From: Clostridium ljungdahlii DSM 13528
GTDB taxonomy: Bacteria > Bacillota > Clostridia > Clostridiales > Clostridiaceae
Direction of reading: 5' to 3'
Length of the DNA stretch: 64,000 nucleotides
Assembly: GCF_000143685.1 (NCBI RefSeq)
Contig: NC_014328.1
Span: 3,348,001 to 3,412,000 of the forward strand
Positions 28,060 through 38,321 of the stretch are shown here, in pieces. Both the position numbers and the translations under genes were made by a program. Below the pieces are notes generated by a model. It saw only the letters and a program-made list of their open reading frames with translations. It ran no database searches and was not told where the DNA came from. Positions within the stretch are counted from its first letter, which is position 1; each line of letters opens with the position of its first letter.

Positions 28060-28854
28060 ATGAATGCAATCTCTTTAAATTCTACAGTTATTAATTTGGC
28101 AAAGATTGTTGGACCTTCTATTGCAGGTATCTTGATGGTCAAACTCGGTACTACTACCTGTTTCTTTATTAATGGAATAAGTTTTATACCTGTTATTTAT
28201 GGAATATGTAGAATAAAAGTTAAAGAGAATAAATTAAAGAGAAATAATCAGAATGTAATAAAAGAAATTAAAGATGGTATTAAATACATAGCAGACAATG
28301 ATATTTTAAAATTTACAGTTCTACTTATGATTATAGTATGTGTATTTTCAGCAAATTCGGAGGTTATAATACCGGTATTCACAAGTGAAATACTAAAAAT
28401 GGGTGCAAAAGAATACAGCTTTCTTTTATCAGCATTTGGTGTGGGAGCATTAAGCGGTGCAATTTTTATGGTACTAAGAAGTAAGCTTGGACTTAGCAAA
28501 ATCATACAAATTGGAGATGCAATATTAATATCAATAACTCAAATATTTACATACTTTTTTAGGCAATATTATATAGTTGCTATTTTAATAGTGTTTATAG
28601 GATTTTTCTATTTGACATTTTTAAACATGTCAAATTCTATCTTGCAGCTTAATATAACAAATGAGTATAGGGGACGAGTTATGAGCGTATATTCTTTAAT
28701 TACTTCAGGTTCTGCTCCTATTGGAAATTCATTTGCAGGTGCTGTTATGCAACAGGCAGGTGCAGGCTTTGGATATTTTGCATGCGGTTTATTTACACTA
28801 CTACTAACAATTGCTTTATTAATCATGAAAAGCAAATCCAAGAATAGAATTTAA
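28060..28854 (+). pseudogene. MFS transporter lacking its N-terminal third
   Basis: 264 residues, about 400 being usual. The frame starts at MNAISLNSTVINLAKIVGP, which lies in the fourth to fifth membrane segment of drug-efflux MFS proteins (GPSIAGILM is the motif C region), and runs to a normal C-terminus. An AGAGGATT sequence precedes the ATG, so a truncated protein could be made, but the first four or so membrane helices are gone. The promoter region and N-terminal scrap of a related gene are kept at 14041-14242. Confidence 0.75.
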
Positions 28855-28940
28855 ATAATAAAAAGCTATACAAGTATTCATAAAATTGGTAATATAATAT
28901 TAGAAGAAAAACAACTTTATATTTAAATCAGTGTCGAGTT

Positions 28941-28977
28941 AACCACTTTGAATATACTCATTCAAAGCGGTTTTTTT
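28941..28977 (+). terminator. intrinsic terminator after the MFS gene
   Basis: AACCACTTTGAA pairs with TTCAAAGCGGTT (one mismatch), followed by seven T. It lies between the MFS and amidohydrolase genes, so the latter may rely on readthrough or its own promoter. Confidence 0.75.
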
Positions 28978-28999
28978 GTTTTCTAAGGGGGATTTTATT

Positions 29000-30370
29000 A
29001 TGGAAGCATTACTTTTAAAAAATATTGGAACTGTAGTAACATTTAATGACAAAGATGAAATACTTGAAAATGTAGACATATTAGTAAAAGGTCCAAAAAT
29101 CACTTCAATAGGTAAGAAACTTAGTGTACCTGATAAGACAGACATAATAGATTGTACCAATCTTGTAGCTTTGCCTGGATTTGTAAATACCCATCACCAT
29201 TTATATCAAACCTTATTTAGAGGAATAAAAGAAGTTCAAGAAAAACCTCTTTTCCCATGGCTTATTGGATTGTACGAATTTTGGAAAAACATAACTCCCA
29301 ATGCAGTATATTATGGTGCTTTAGTTGGTTTTAGTGAACTATTAAGAACCGGATGCACCTTAACTTCAGATCATCACTACGTGTTTCCAAACAATCAGCC
29401 TCAAACTTTAATAGATGATGAAATCAGAGCAGCAAAAGAAATAGGAATTCGTTTTACTGCCACAAGAGGTTCCATGTCTTTAGGACGAGACCAAGGAGGG
29501 CTTCCTCCAATGACAGTTGTTCAAGAGGAAGATAAAATATTAGAGGATAGTGATAGACTTATAAGCAAGTATCATGATGTAAATGATTTTTCAATGACAA
29601 GAATCGCACTAGCACCCTGCTCACCATTTTCAGTTACGAAAGAGTTAATGCTTAAAACGAAGGATTTAGCTAGAAAAAGAGGAGTTATGATGCATACTCA
29701 TCTTGCAGAAACGTTGGATGAAGAGAGATTTTGTATTGAAAAATACGGAAGAAGGCCTTTTGAACTTATGGAGGAACTTGAATGGATTGGCTCTGATGTT
29801 TGGTATGCACATGGTATATATCTTAGCGATGCAGAAATAGATAGATTAAGTGGAACAGGTATTGCACACTGTCCTTCATCCAACATGAAACTCAGCAGTG
29901 GAATCTGCAGGACTTCTGAAATTGTTCAAAAAGGCGGAAAAATAAGTATAGGGGTCGATGGAAGTGCTAGTAATGATGGTTCTAATATGTGGGAGGAAAT
30001 TAGACGTGCCTATCTTCTAAATCATTTAAAGTATGGAACAAAAGGACTTAATGCTTATGAAATGTTAAAGATTGCAACAAGAGGTGGTGCAGATGTGCTT
30101 GGAAGAACTGATACTGGAAGGCTAGATAGAGAAAAAGCTGCAGATATAATATTATTTGATCTTAGTGGAGTTGAATATGCAGGATGCCATGATCCACTTG
30201 TTTCGCTAGTATGCCTTGGAAACTCAAGTTATACAAAAATGACCATTGTTAACGGAAAAATAGTTTCAATAGATGGAAAACTTATTACCATGAATACAGA
30301 TGAAATAGCAAAAAACGCCCATAAAATTGCTCAAGATATAGTTAAACATGAAAGAGAAAATAATCTGTAA
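29000..30370 (+). CDS. amidohydrolase, 8-oxoguanine deaminase / TrzA-AtzB-like
   Basis: 456 residues from the ATG at 29000, preceded by AAGGGGG; an upstream in-frame start at 28976 lies within the terminator. Metal-site motifs are in order: GFVNTHHHLYQTL (HxH), HTHLAETLDEE, the HCPSSNMKLSSG motif and GVDGSASNDGSNM (catalytic Asp). The LYQTLFRG and PLFPWL pattern resembles 8-oxoguanine deaminases and hydroxyatrazine hydrolases. Probable role: deamination of a purine or pyrimidine ring. An N-terminal scrap of a second copy is at 14254-14437. Confidence 0.85.
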   Translation: MEALLLKNIGTVVTFNDKDEILENVDILVKGPKITSIGKKLSVPDKTDIIDCTNLVALPGFVNTHHHLYQTLFRGIKEVQEKPLFPWLIGLYEFWKNITPNAVYYGALVGFSELLRTGCTLTSDHHYVFPNNQPQTLIDDEIRAAKEIGIRFTATRGSMSLGRDQGGLPPMTVVQEEDKILEDSDRLISKYHDVNDFSMTRIALAPCSPFSVTKELMLKTKDLARKRGVMMHTHLAETLDEERFCIEKYGRRPFELMEELEWIGSDVWYAHGIYLSDAEIDRLSGTGIAHCPSSNMKLSSGICRTSEIVQKGGKISIGVDGSASNDGSNMWEEIRRAYLLNHLKYGTKGLNAYEMLKIATRGGADVLGRTDTGRLDREKAADIILFDLSGVEYAGCHDPLVSLVCLGNSSYTKMTIVNGKIVSIDGKLITMNTDEIAKNAHKIAQDIVKHERENNL

Positions 30371-30398
30371 GGCAAGTAACACCGATTAATAATAAACT

Positions 30399-30486
30399 GT
30401 GCTATAAGTATAGTACAAAAGTTACTGACGAAACTCACAAATTCATTGGATTTGTAAGATTTAAGGAGGTAGAACCCTTAAATAGA
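30399..30486 (+). pseudogene. diverged scrap of the TIGR03915-type gene
   Basis: The frame reads KLCYKYSTKVTDETHKF then GFVRFKEVEPL, matching the intact protein at KLCYKYG and TSEAHNFNGFVRFKEIAPL with the intervening residues deleted. It is more diverged than the other scraps, so an older copy. Confidence 0.75.
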
Positions 30487-30567
30487 ATTCCTATCTGCGG
30501 AACCTGCCTCCTTGTCTGATAAAAAATATCCGTCGCATCTTTGACTTGCTATTTTCTTTCAAATGCC

Positions 30568-31575
30568 TTATAAAAAGGTCTTGTAGTCATCGTAATTCTT
30601 TTTTAAAAGTTCCGGAGTGTTTAAGCCATATGGACATTTGCTCATACACTTGTTACAGTGAATACAATCCTCTATTTTTTTCATCTTCTCCTGCCATTCT
30701 TCTGATAAGTAAACATTCTGCGGTGCCCGTCGGAGGAGAAGACTCATCCTTGCACAATCATTAATTTGAATCCCAGCAGAACAGGGCATACAGTACCCAC
30801 ATCCACGGCAGAAATCTCCTGATAATTCTTTTCTGTCATGTTCAATCTGTTTTTTCATATTCTCTGTCAAAACTGGTGGATTATCATTATAGGACAAGAA
30901 TTCATCTAGTTCACTCTCACGCTGTATACCCCAAATTGGAGCAACATGTTGAAACTGTGCAAGATATGCATATGCCATAGCAGAGTTTGTAATAAGTCCT
31001 CCTGATAAAGCTTTCATTGCAATAAAACCCATATTATTTTTCTTGCATGCTTCCACAATTTCTATATCTGCATTGCTTGCAAGATAAGAGAATGGGAATT
31101 GCAGCGTATCATATAAATTTGATTCTATTGCCTCTTTTGCTACTGCCAATCTGTGATTTGTAATTCCAATAAAACGAATTTTTCCCTGTTTCTTTGCCTC
31201 AATCATTGCATCATAAAGTCCCGATTCATCGCCAGGTTTTGGACAAAACGCAGGATTATGAAACTGATAGATATCAATATAATTTGTCTGAAGATTTTTA
31301 AGACTCTGCTCTAAATCCTTCCAAAAATCATTCGCATTTTGTGCTGCTGTTTTTGTGCTTATAGTAATCCTATCTCTTATGTAAGAAAAGGCAGCTCCAA
31401 GCTTTTCCTCACTGTCTGAATACGCTCTTGCAGTATCAAAATAATTGATACCATTATAAAATGCCTTCTGCAATAAGTATACGGCATCTTTCTTTGAAAT
31501 ACGCTGTATTGGAAGTGCCCCAAATCCATTTTTGCTTACAACTAGTCCAGTTTTTCCTAATGTTACAGTTTGCAT
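30568..31575 (-). CDS. aldo-keto reductase with C-terminal 4Fe-4S ferredoxin domain
   Basis: 335 residues. The AKR barrel shows LGKTGLVVSKNGFGALPI, INYFDTARAYSDSEEKLG (catalytic Asp and Tyr), DIYQFHNP and FIGITNH. The C-terminus has two cysteine groups, CRGCGYCMPC and CIHCNKCMSKCPYGL, typical of clostridial AKRs that carry a ferredoxin-like domain. It probably reduces a small carbonyl compound with electrons routed through Fe-S clusters. Substrate unknown, monocistronic. Confidence 0.88.
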   Translation of the reverse strand: MQTVTLGKTGLVVSKNGFGALPIQRISKKDAVYLLQKAFYNGINYFDTARAYSDSEEKLGAAFSYIRDRITISTKTAAQNANDFWKDLEQSLKNLQTNYIDIYQFHNPAFCPKPGDESGLYDAMIEAKKQGKIRFIGITNHRLAVAKEAIESNLYDTLQFPFSYLASNADIEIVEACKKNNMGFIAMKALSGGLITNSAMAYAYLAQFQHVAPIWGIQRESELDEFLSYNDNPPVLTENMKKQIEHDRKELSGDFCRGCGYCMPCSAGIQINDCARMSLLLRRAPQNVYLSEEWQEKMKKIEDCIHCNKCMSKCPYGLNTPELLKKNYDDYKTFL

Positions 31576-31709
31576 ATTATCGTCACCCTCCTTAAAACCC
31601 TAGATAATATTATACACTATTACTAATAAAATATTATGATTGATTTTCCAATACATCATTTAGAAGTTCTTTAAATGTAGTATTGTATTTGCTGAAAACC
31701 AAAATAAAA

Positions 31710-32276
31710 TCACTGCAAGTCTGATATTGGAATAACTGGTTTTGGATTTTCAGAATGCTCTCCAATAATTTTCTCCATCCAAATCATATCATACCAGTTT
31801 CCAAACTTGTATCCACACTTTGTAAAATGTGCAACTTTCCTGTATCCTAAATTCTCATGAAAATACATGCTAGCATTTGTAAGATATGCATTATCAGTAG
31901 TTGTATAGGCTATACACGCATTCAAGTTAATGATATTTTGTCTCTTTAATATTTTTTCCAAAGCTAAATACAATTTTTTTCCTACACCTTTACCTCGACA
32001 GTCCTGACTTAAATATATAGTAGTTTCAACAGCCCAATCATATGCAACTCGTTCCTTAAATGATGAAACATATGCATAACCAATAATCTGATTGTTATCT
32101 ACCGCTACTATGTATGGATATTTTTTTAATATGTTATTAATTCTCTCAGTAAATTCTTCAATAGATGGAACATCATATTCAAAAGAGATTGCACTATTCC
32201 TAACATAAGGCTCATATATATCCAAAATTTCTTTTGCATCTGCTTTAGTTGCCATACGCATTGTAACATTTGTCAC
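31710..32276 (-). CDS. GNAT acetyltransferase, phosphinothricin acetyltransferase (PAT)-like
   Basis: About 188 residues from a GTG at 32276, seven bases after AGAAGG; an upstream ATG at 32294 is less well placed. PAT-family landmarks are SFEYDVPSIEEFTERI, YIVAVDNNQIIGYAYV, ETTIYLSQDCRGKGVGKKLY (acetyl-CoA motif) and the C-terminal FGNWYDMIWMEK. Known relatives acetylate phosphinothricin, methionine sulfone or related amino acid analogues. Confidence 0.85.
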   Translation of the reverse strand: MTNVTMRMATKADAKEILDIYEPYVRNSAISFEYDVPSIEEFTERINNILKKYPYIVAVDNNQIIGYAYVSSFKERVAYDWAVETTIYLSQDCRGKGVGKKLYLALEKILKRQNIINLNACIAYTTTDNAYLTNASMYFHENLGYRKVAHFTKCGYKFGNWYDMIWMEKIIGEHSENPKPVIPISDLQ

Positions 32277-32341
32277 TGCTTTACCTTCTCTCATAAAATA
32301 TTAATTTGCAATAACGATCATACCAAACCTTCCACCCATAA

Positions 32342-34057
32342 TTATAATTTAAACCTTTGTACAAGTTCATTAAGTTTCTGAGCACTGCATGCCTGAATTT
32401 GTGATGTTTTAGCCGCCTGTTCAATTCCCTGTGTAGTTTCATTTATACTTTCTTTTATCACAAATGCATCTTCTGAAGATTTCTGAGCTACTTCTGCCAT
32501 ATTCTGTGCTGCTTCACTCACCTGATTCATGGTTGCAGTAAGTTCTTGTGACATAGCCGCAATTTCTTCCGACGTTTTACTTACAAATTCAGCCTCACTA
32601 TAATATTGATTGCCCATATTTCCAAAAGCTTTAAATTCTTTACCTACATCTTTATATACAAAATCCAATATATCATTGCTGTTCAATGACAGGTTTTTAA
32701 ATGCTTCATGTACCTTTGAAATAGTGTCCTGAATACCAGTTGTTGCTTCTGAAGACTGCTCCGCAAGATTTCTTACTTCATCTGCAACTACAGCAAATCC
32801 CTTCCCTTTTTCTCCAGCTCTTGCTGCTTCTATTGCTGCATTTAATGCAAGTAAATTTGTCTGCTCCGCTATACTCGATATCGTATCAGCCATAATTTTT
32901 ATGTTTTCTACTACTTTACCATCTTCAATTGCCTTCAATGTTTTTTCTCTTTTTTCATTATAGACTTTTGTTGTTTGTTCGATTGCCCTGTTACCACTTT
33001 TCTGTACGGTTAAAGCATGCTCTTTTGACTGGTTTGCACTATTACTTCCATCTAAAGATTTTTGTGAAAGCTCACTTATACTCGAATTTACCTCCTGAAT
33101 AGATGCTGTAATTTCTTCAGTAGATGCACTTGTTTCTTGTGCTCCAGATGCAATATCGTCCACAGCATTTTGCATGTTTTCAGTTTTAGAATAAAGCTCC
33201 TCAACAGTAGCAGATAATTCTTCGCTGGCTGCACTCATATCCTGAGAATCTTCCATTATATTCTCAATAAGATTTTTTATATTGTCTCTAGCATTTGTAA
33301 GCGCAACTACAGTTTCTCCAAATTCGTCTTTTCTAGCCATTGAAGATTTATATGATAAATCATATTTCTCTAATTTATGTGCAAAATTAAGTATGTCATG
33401 AAGTACCTTGTTTATGTCATTTGATGTAAGCAATCCTATCAATATCGCAAGGCCAAATCCAAAAATTACCAATATGGTCATTATTACACTTGACATATTA
33501 TATAATTTTATATCGTCTTGATTATCGTTTTTTGCATAATTGAGATTTAAGTTTATTAAATCATTTAAACTTTTAGACATATTTTCTCTCATAGGTGTAG
33601 CTTTATTTATCAATTCACTTTCTGCAGATTCGTAATCCTTTTTTGATGAAAAATTATTGATATTTTTAACTTCATCATTATAACTTTTCAATTGACTTTT
33701 AAATGTTTCCCACGCACTCTTTTGTGAAGTATCCATTTGAAATGTATCAAAAGTTTTAATATATTCCGCATTATTGCTTTCTTTTTCATTTATATCTTTT
33801 TCAGCATCTTGCCTTTTTGTATCGCTCTTTTGATAAACCATTTTTAAAGTATCTGACCTTATATCAGATAAATTCCTATTCATATCGGACAACTTATAAA
33901 CAATCTGCATATTTTGATTATACATGTTTTGGGAATTATTCGAAACCTTCTTTAAAGATATTGTTCCTACTATTCCTACAATTAAAATCAATGCAGCTAC
34001 AATTAAATAGGAAATAAGTAATCTTACTTTTACTCTTACATTTTTCAATAAGTTCAT
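32342..34057 (-). CDS. methyl-accepting chemotaxis protein with 4-helix-bundle sensor
   Basis: 571 residues. TM1 is at about residues 12-33, a 4HB_MCP-type helical periplasmic-side sensor spans about 35-185, TM2 ([20 protein letters not shown]) is at about 190-210, then HAMP-like and signalling domains with the tip [28 protein letters not shown] lies ahead of the ATG. A membrane receptor for an unknown ligand. Confidence 0.9.
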   Translation of the reverse strand: MNLLKNVRVKVRLLISYLIVAALILIVGIVGTISLKKVSNNSQNMYNQNMQIVYKLSDMNRNLSDIRSDTLKMVYQKSDTKRQDAEKDINEKESNNAEYIKTFDTFQMDTSQKSAWETFKSQLKSYNDEVKNINNFSSKKDYESAESELINKATPMRENMSKSLNDLINLNLNYAKNDNQDDIKLYNMSSVIMTILVIFGFGLAILIGLLTSNDINKVLHDILNFAHKLEKYDLSYKSSMARKDEFGETVVALTNARDNIKNLIENIMEDSQDMSAASEELSATVEELYSKTENMQNAVDDIASGAQETSASTEEITASIQEVNSSISELSQKSLDGSNSANQSKEHALTVQKSGNRAIEQTTKVYNEKREKTLKAIEDGKVVENIKIMADTISSIAEQTNLLALNAAIEAARAGEKGKGFAVVADEVRNLAEQSSEATTGIQDTISKVHEAFKNLSLNSNDILDFVYKDVGKEFKAFGNMGNQYYSEAEFVSKTSEEIAAMSQELTATMNQVSEAAQNMAEVAQKSSEDAFVIKESINETTQGIEQAAKTSQIQACSAQKLNELVQRFKL

Positions 34058-34403
34058 TAGAGACCCTCCTCATATTAAACAAAATGAATATTTTGTATAG
34101 AAAATAATATATTCATGCCTATTTGCTATTTTTTTATTTTGATATTATTCCATAAACTGAAAATTATGACATATATTATTCCATTTTATTTAAAATAATA
34201 GTAATATTTTGATATTTTTTTTATAATCAACGGATTTTACTTAATAATATGTTATAATATGTTATAATTTATTAGTCAAAATATTCATAATGTATAGTTA
34301 TTTTAAAAAAGGGATTTAATTAGCTGATAATAGATTAAACATAGTCTATTTATTTTTAGAAGTAAAAAATTTTCAAAAATTACATTAAGAAAATTACTAT
34401 ACA

Positions 34404-34886
34404 GCTGATTCCATTGAATGTGTTTCTGGACTTACTTTCAATGCAGCACAATCTGGAGCCAGAATATTAAATTTGATTACAGTAGAAGATGTAATCGTTA
34501 AAGATAAACGTATTTCAAGTCTAGTTATTAATTGGGCCTCTGTTGAAAAAACAAGAATGCCTATTGATCCTATAATGATAGAATAAAAGTATGTTCTTGA
34601 TGCTACCGGACATGATGCATCAGTTGTGAATAAATTAGTAACCAGAATGGGAAATGTTTTAAACACTCCTAATGGAACTTTGGAAGGTGAAAAGCCAATG
34701 TGGGCAAATCGAGGAGAAGAACAAGTTGTTGAAAATACTCGTGAAGTTTACCCTGGCCTTTATGTATCCGGTATGGCTGCTAATGCAACTTTTGGTGGTC
34801 AAAGAATGGGACCAATTTTTGGTGGTATGTTAATTTCAGGACAGAAAGTTGCCCAGGAGTTAATAAAGAAAATTAAAAATTGTTAA
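34404..34886 (+). pseudogene. thiazole synthase Thi4-like, N-terminus lost and in-frame TAA
   Basis: The frame from 34404 to 34886 reads like the C-terminal 60% of Thi4: FNLI-type segment [67 protein letters not shown] and [13 protein letters not shown]. The FAD-binding N-terminus is absent, and a TAA at 34584-34586 interrupts the frame between MIE and KYVLDATG. Archaeal-type Thi4 makes the thiazole of thiamin from NAD and glycine. No other thiamin genes are nearby. Non-functional as written. Confidence 0.85.
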
Positions 34887-34990
34887 CATATGGACATGCA
34901 TAGGTTAATTAATTTATTTGATATTTAAAATAAAAATGTATCCTGCAGGATAGACACAGAAATGATATCGTGTATAATCTTACAGGGTAC

Positions 34991-35045
34991 TCTTATCTGA
35001 TGACTACCTACTGTAACACTCCCACTAAGTAAGATTCATTAATAT
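34991..35045 (+). repeat. structured intergenic repeat, copy R4 (collapsed type II)
   Basis: The 5' segment TTATCTGATGACTACC, CTACTGTAACACTCCCAC, then directly the 3' segment AAGTAAGATTCATTAATA. It equals R6 with the internal region removed between two TCCCAC repeats. It ends next to the stop codon of the minus-strand gene at 35046. Confidence 0.85.
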
Positions 35046-35801
35046 TTAGTCAATAACCTTAGATATCATTTTCTCAAATGTCTTATCAGATAAGATTTCA
35101 TTTGTAACAAATTCGCCATTATAAAACAAACTATATATAGTAAATGGTGCTGGAGACATTCTTGCTTCTTTAGTTGATTCAAATCGGATTGATTTAAAGG
35201 CAATTTTTTTCTCCGAAGCAACCTTTTCAATAATAGGCACATACTTTGCAGTAAATGGACACTGATTTGAATAATACAAAACAAAACCTTGTTCTTTAAT
35301 TGAAGGTACTTTTATATGCTTCATAAAACATGGTTTAGGTGCATTTTGACTAAATGGCAAATAAAATAATTCATAGAAAGGCTCTGAAGTATCAGCCAAT
35401 TGAAATTTCTTATATTTTAAATACTTAGGATCTGAAATATAGGGAATTTTCTTTTTAGCAGACAATATGACTAACCCTAATTTTCCTTTTTCCCTGCTAT
35501 CAGAAATACAGGCATTCAAAAGTTCATTTGAATATCCTTTCCCTTTAAATCGCCCTGATACCCACAGGCAGTCAATAAACATATAACCCTTTGCCTCAAT
35601 AGGACACCATGCATTTTCTGATGGCACATATTCTATAAAACACTTTCCCCTGACATTTCCTTTTAAAAATACCAACCCTTCTTTAAAACGTTTCTTCAGC
35701 CATTCTTTTTTTGAAACAACCTGGCAATCTTTATTGCTTGAAATTGCACAGCAAATATGTTCTTCATCTATGTTTTCTTCCGTAACCTTTACTAATTCCA
35801 T
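35046..35801 (-). CDS. YoaP-like GNAT acetyltransferase
   Basis: 251 residues in two parts. An N-terminal GNAT domain has the RFKGKGYSNELLNAC acetyl-CoA motif. A C-terminal thioredoxin-like YoaP domain follows (GFVLYYSNQCPFTAKYVPII, FTIYSLFYNGEFVTNE). The CPFTA cysteine is at the position of a redox motif. Substrate unknown. Its stop codon abuts repeat R4. Confidence 0.8.
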   Translation of the reverse strand: MELVKVTEENIDEEHICCAISSNKDCQVVSKKEWLKKRFKEGLVFLKGNVRGKCFIEYVPSENAWCPIEAKGYMFIDCLWVSGRFKGKGYSNELLNACISDSREKGKLGLVILSAKKKIPYISDPKYLKYKKFQLADTSEPFYELFYLPFSQNAPKPCFMKHIKVPSIKEQGFVLYYSNQCPFTAKYVPIIEKVASEKKIAFKSIRFESTKEARMSPAPFTIYSLFYNGEFVTNEILSDKTFEKMISKVID

Positions 35802-36037
35802 TTTAGCACCTTCCTATGTTTTATTTTACCATACAATATATCAAAAATAACATGACAACTGCATGTCATGTTTGATAATTATATTTCTATAAGTTCATAT
35901 TTTCTGCACAATCAAGAGTATAACTTGATCTATAGCAAATGGAAATATATACTATTTATTAAAAGTAGAAAATGGCCCTAAATTGTGATATATTGTTAAT
36001 AAAATATTTCACAAAATTATGAGAGAAGGAATTATAA

Positions 36038-36871
36038 ATGGAAAAAATTTTTCAATCATTGATTAATACTGCACCAGTCATAAGTGAAGCACTTGAGGGA
36101 AATACAGTTATCACAATTTGGGACAAAGAAAAATGTATATATGCTCTAGACAGTAAAAATAAAAAATCTACTGTAAAAGTCGGTGACAAATCCGATATGA
36201 ATCTCATGAAAAATACTGGTGCCAATGATACCATTTTTAATAAAAAAGAAACATTTAGAGCTGTATTTAATAAAAATGAACATGGTATAGATGCTAAAGT
36301 TACCATAATTCCCGCAATTAATAAAGATGGCCAAGTTGTCGGAGTATTAATTTTATCAACAGATATAGAAGACCTCATAAAAATTAAAAAGTCCACATCA
36401 GAATTAAAGAGTTCTCTTCAAGAAACAACCTCAAGTATATCAGAAATTACTAACGATGCTGTTAAATTGTCTGAAAAATTAAATTATATTATAGAAAATA
36501 CTGAAGTAACAAAAAAACTAATAACCGAAAGCAATGAGGCTATTAACTTAATTGAAAGCATATCAAAACAATCTAATCTTCTTGGACTTAATGCTGCAAT
36601 AGAGTCTTCAAGAGCTGGAGAATACGGAAAGGGTTTCTCCGTAGTAGCAGGAGAAATGAGAAAATTGGCATCAAATAGTAGTGAATCTTCCAAAAAGATC
36701 TCTTCAGCACTTGTTGAGATGAACAACAATATGAAAGTAATAATAGATACTATAAATGAACTAGGCCAAATAGCCACAACTCAAGCCGCTTCATTAGAAG
36801 AAGTATCTGCAACAATAACACAAATCACTGAAAATTCACAGATATTGGTTGATAATATGAAGTTAAATTAA
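36038..36871 (+). CDS. short soluble chemotaxis-type signalling protein
   Basis: 277 residues, no membrane segments. Residues 1-115 look like a PAS/Cache-like sensor ([36 protein letters not shown]). The rest is a shortened MCP signalling hairpin with tip [20 protein letters not shown]. The flanking helices are much shorter than in standard receptors, with no obvious HAMP. It could pair with full-length receptors or work on a separate CheA. Confidence 0.8.
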   Translation: MEKIFQSLINTAPVISEALEGNTVITIWDKEKCIYALDSKNKKSTVKVGDKSDMNLMKNTGANDTIFNKKETFRAVFNKNEHGIDAKVTIIPAINKDGQVVGVLILSTDIEDLIKIKKSTSELKSSLQETTSSISEITNDAVKLSEKLNYIIENTEVTKKLITESNEAINLIESISKQSNLLGLNAAIESSRAGEYGKGFSVVAGEMRKLASNSSESSKKISSALVEMNNNMKVIIDTINELGQIATTQAASLEEVSATITQITENSQILVDNMKLN

Positions 36872-36922
36872 TATGAGTTGAAAAACCTAAGTTTACTTTT
36901 TCTCAATTTTGTGATTAACTAA

Positions 36923-36960
36923 TAATGCATCGCCTTTGTATGGTATAAGGCGATGCATTA
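36923..36960 (+). terminator. hairpin after the short MCP gene
   Basis: Perfect 14-base arms TAATGCATCGCCTT and AAGGCGATGCATTA with a ten-base loop, 50 bases after the stop. No long T-run, so termination is inferred from position. Confidence 0.65.
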
Positions 36961-36985
36961 TATATAAAATACAGTATGCTGTCCT

Positions 36986-37130
36986 TTTATCCGATGACTA
37001 CCTGCTCTAATACTCCCACTTCTCCAAGCGGTCGTAAAGAGCAGCTGCGTCCCTGGATAACGATTTCTAAGCATCAGGTGGAGTCAAAACTCCATCTGAT
37101 GCCAAGAACTCTGTTTATCCGATGACTACA
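36986..37130 (+). repeat. structured intergenic repeat, copy R2 (type I)
   Basis: TTATCC (36987) pairs with GGATAA (37055-37060) and CTGCTCT pairs with AGAGCAG. A second hairpin is GCATCAGGTGGAGT/ACTCCATCTGATGC (37071-37102). After CTGTTTA a partial new copy (TTATCCGATGACTAC) begins, seven bases before the serA stop codon. Confidence 0.88.
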
Positions 37131-37136
37131 GCATAA

Positions 37137-38303
37137 CTATCTAATAATTCTTACCATCACAACCCCATCGATTGCCTTAATTTTTTCCAATACTTCGGAA
37201 GTTACATTACCATCAACATCTATTATATTATATGCAATTTTTCCCTTATGACTATTTAACAGACTGGCAATATTTATTTCATTTTGTGCTAATATAGTTG
37301 TTACCTGTCCAACCATATTAGGAACATTGATATTTCCAACTAAAAGTCTTATGTGACCTTTGTACTCTAGATCACAATTTGGGAAATTTACTGAATTTTT
37401 AATAGTACCTCTTTCAAGAAAATTTCTAAGTTCCTCTACCGCCATAGCTGCACAATTTTCCTCTGACTCGGGCGTTGAAGCTCCTAAATGAGGAATTGTA
37501 ATAATATTATCATTTCCTATTAATTCATCCTCCGGAAAATCTGTAACATAGCAACTTACAGTGCCATCTTCTATTGCTTCAAGTAAATCTTTATTTACAA
37601 CTAGTCCACCTCTTGCTATATTTATTATTTTCATACCTTTTTTCATAATTGCAAACTTTTCTTTATTAATCATACCTTTTGTATTATTATTTAATGGAAC
37701 ATGAATAGTAATATAATCTGCTTCAGCAAGTAAGTTATCAAAATTCGTCTCTTTTTCTACCTTTCGAGAAAGATTCCATGCTGAATCTACAGATATGTAT
37801 GGATCATACCCTATTACCTCCATACCAAGTGCAAGTGCATCATTGGCAACTGCTGCACCTATAGCACCCAGCCCTATAATTCCCAGCTTTTTTCCTTTAA
37901 TTTCCGGGCCTTGAAACTGGCTTTTGGATTTCTCCACTAACTTTACAACATCTTCACCTTTTCCTTTAAGAGACTTAGTCCAATTTATTCCTCTATATAT
38001 CTTTCTTGAAGAAAGAAAGAGAGATGCTAAAACTAACTCTTTAACACCATTTGCATTAGCTCCTGGGGTATTAAATACAACAATTCCATTTTCAGAACAT
38101 TTGTCTATTGGTATATTATTAACTCCAGCTCCTGCCCTTGCAATTGCTTTAAGACTTTGAGGAAGTTCGGCATTAAGTAAATTGAAACTTCTAAGAAGAA
38201 TTCCGTCTGGATTATCGAAATTTTCCCCAATCTCATATAAATCATTTGGCATTGTATTAAGTTTTTCTTGTGAAATGTTATTGTACTTCTGAATTTTAAA
38301 CAT
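37137..38303 (-). CDS. serA: D-3-phosphoglycerate dehydrogenase
   Basis: 388 residues, the short SerA form. The NAD-binding GIIGLGAIGAAVAN is followed by INIARGGLVVNKDLL, the catalytic HLGASTPESEENCA and a C-terminal ACT domain (NMVGQVTTILAQNEINIASL). It makes 3-phosphohydroxypyruvate, the first step of serine synthesis, and the ACT domain suggests serine control. serC and serB are not adjacent. The gene is flanked by repeat R2 at its 3' end and R3 at its 5' end. Confidence 0.92.
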   Translation of the reverse strand: MFKIQKYNNISQEKLNTMPNDLYEIGENFDNPDGILLRSFNLLNAELPQSLKAIARAGAGVNNIPIDKCSENGIVVFNTPGANANGVKELVLASLFLSSRKIYRGINWTKSLKGKGEDVVKLVEKSKSQFQGPEIKGKKLGIIGLGAIGAAVANDALALGMEVIGYDPYISVDSAWNLSRKVEKETNFDNLLAEADYITIHVPLNNNTKGMINKEKFAIMKKGMKIINIARGGLVVNKDLLEAIEDGTVSCYVTDFPEDELIGNDNIITIPHLGASTPESEENCAAMAVEELRNFLERGTIKNSVNFPNCDLEYKGHIRLLVGNINVPNMVGQVTTILAQNEINIASLLNSHKGKIAYNIIDVDGNVTSEVLEKIKAIDGVVMVRIIR

Positions 38304-38321
38304 TTAATTGCCCCCTATATC

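Noticed and set aside
34397..34666. Minus-strand 89-codon frame
   Set aside because: The plus strand of the same DNA encodes clear Thi4 sequence; the minus frame is an artefact.
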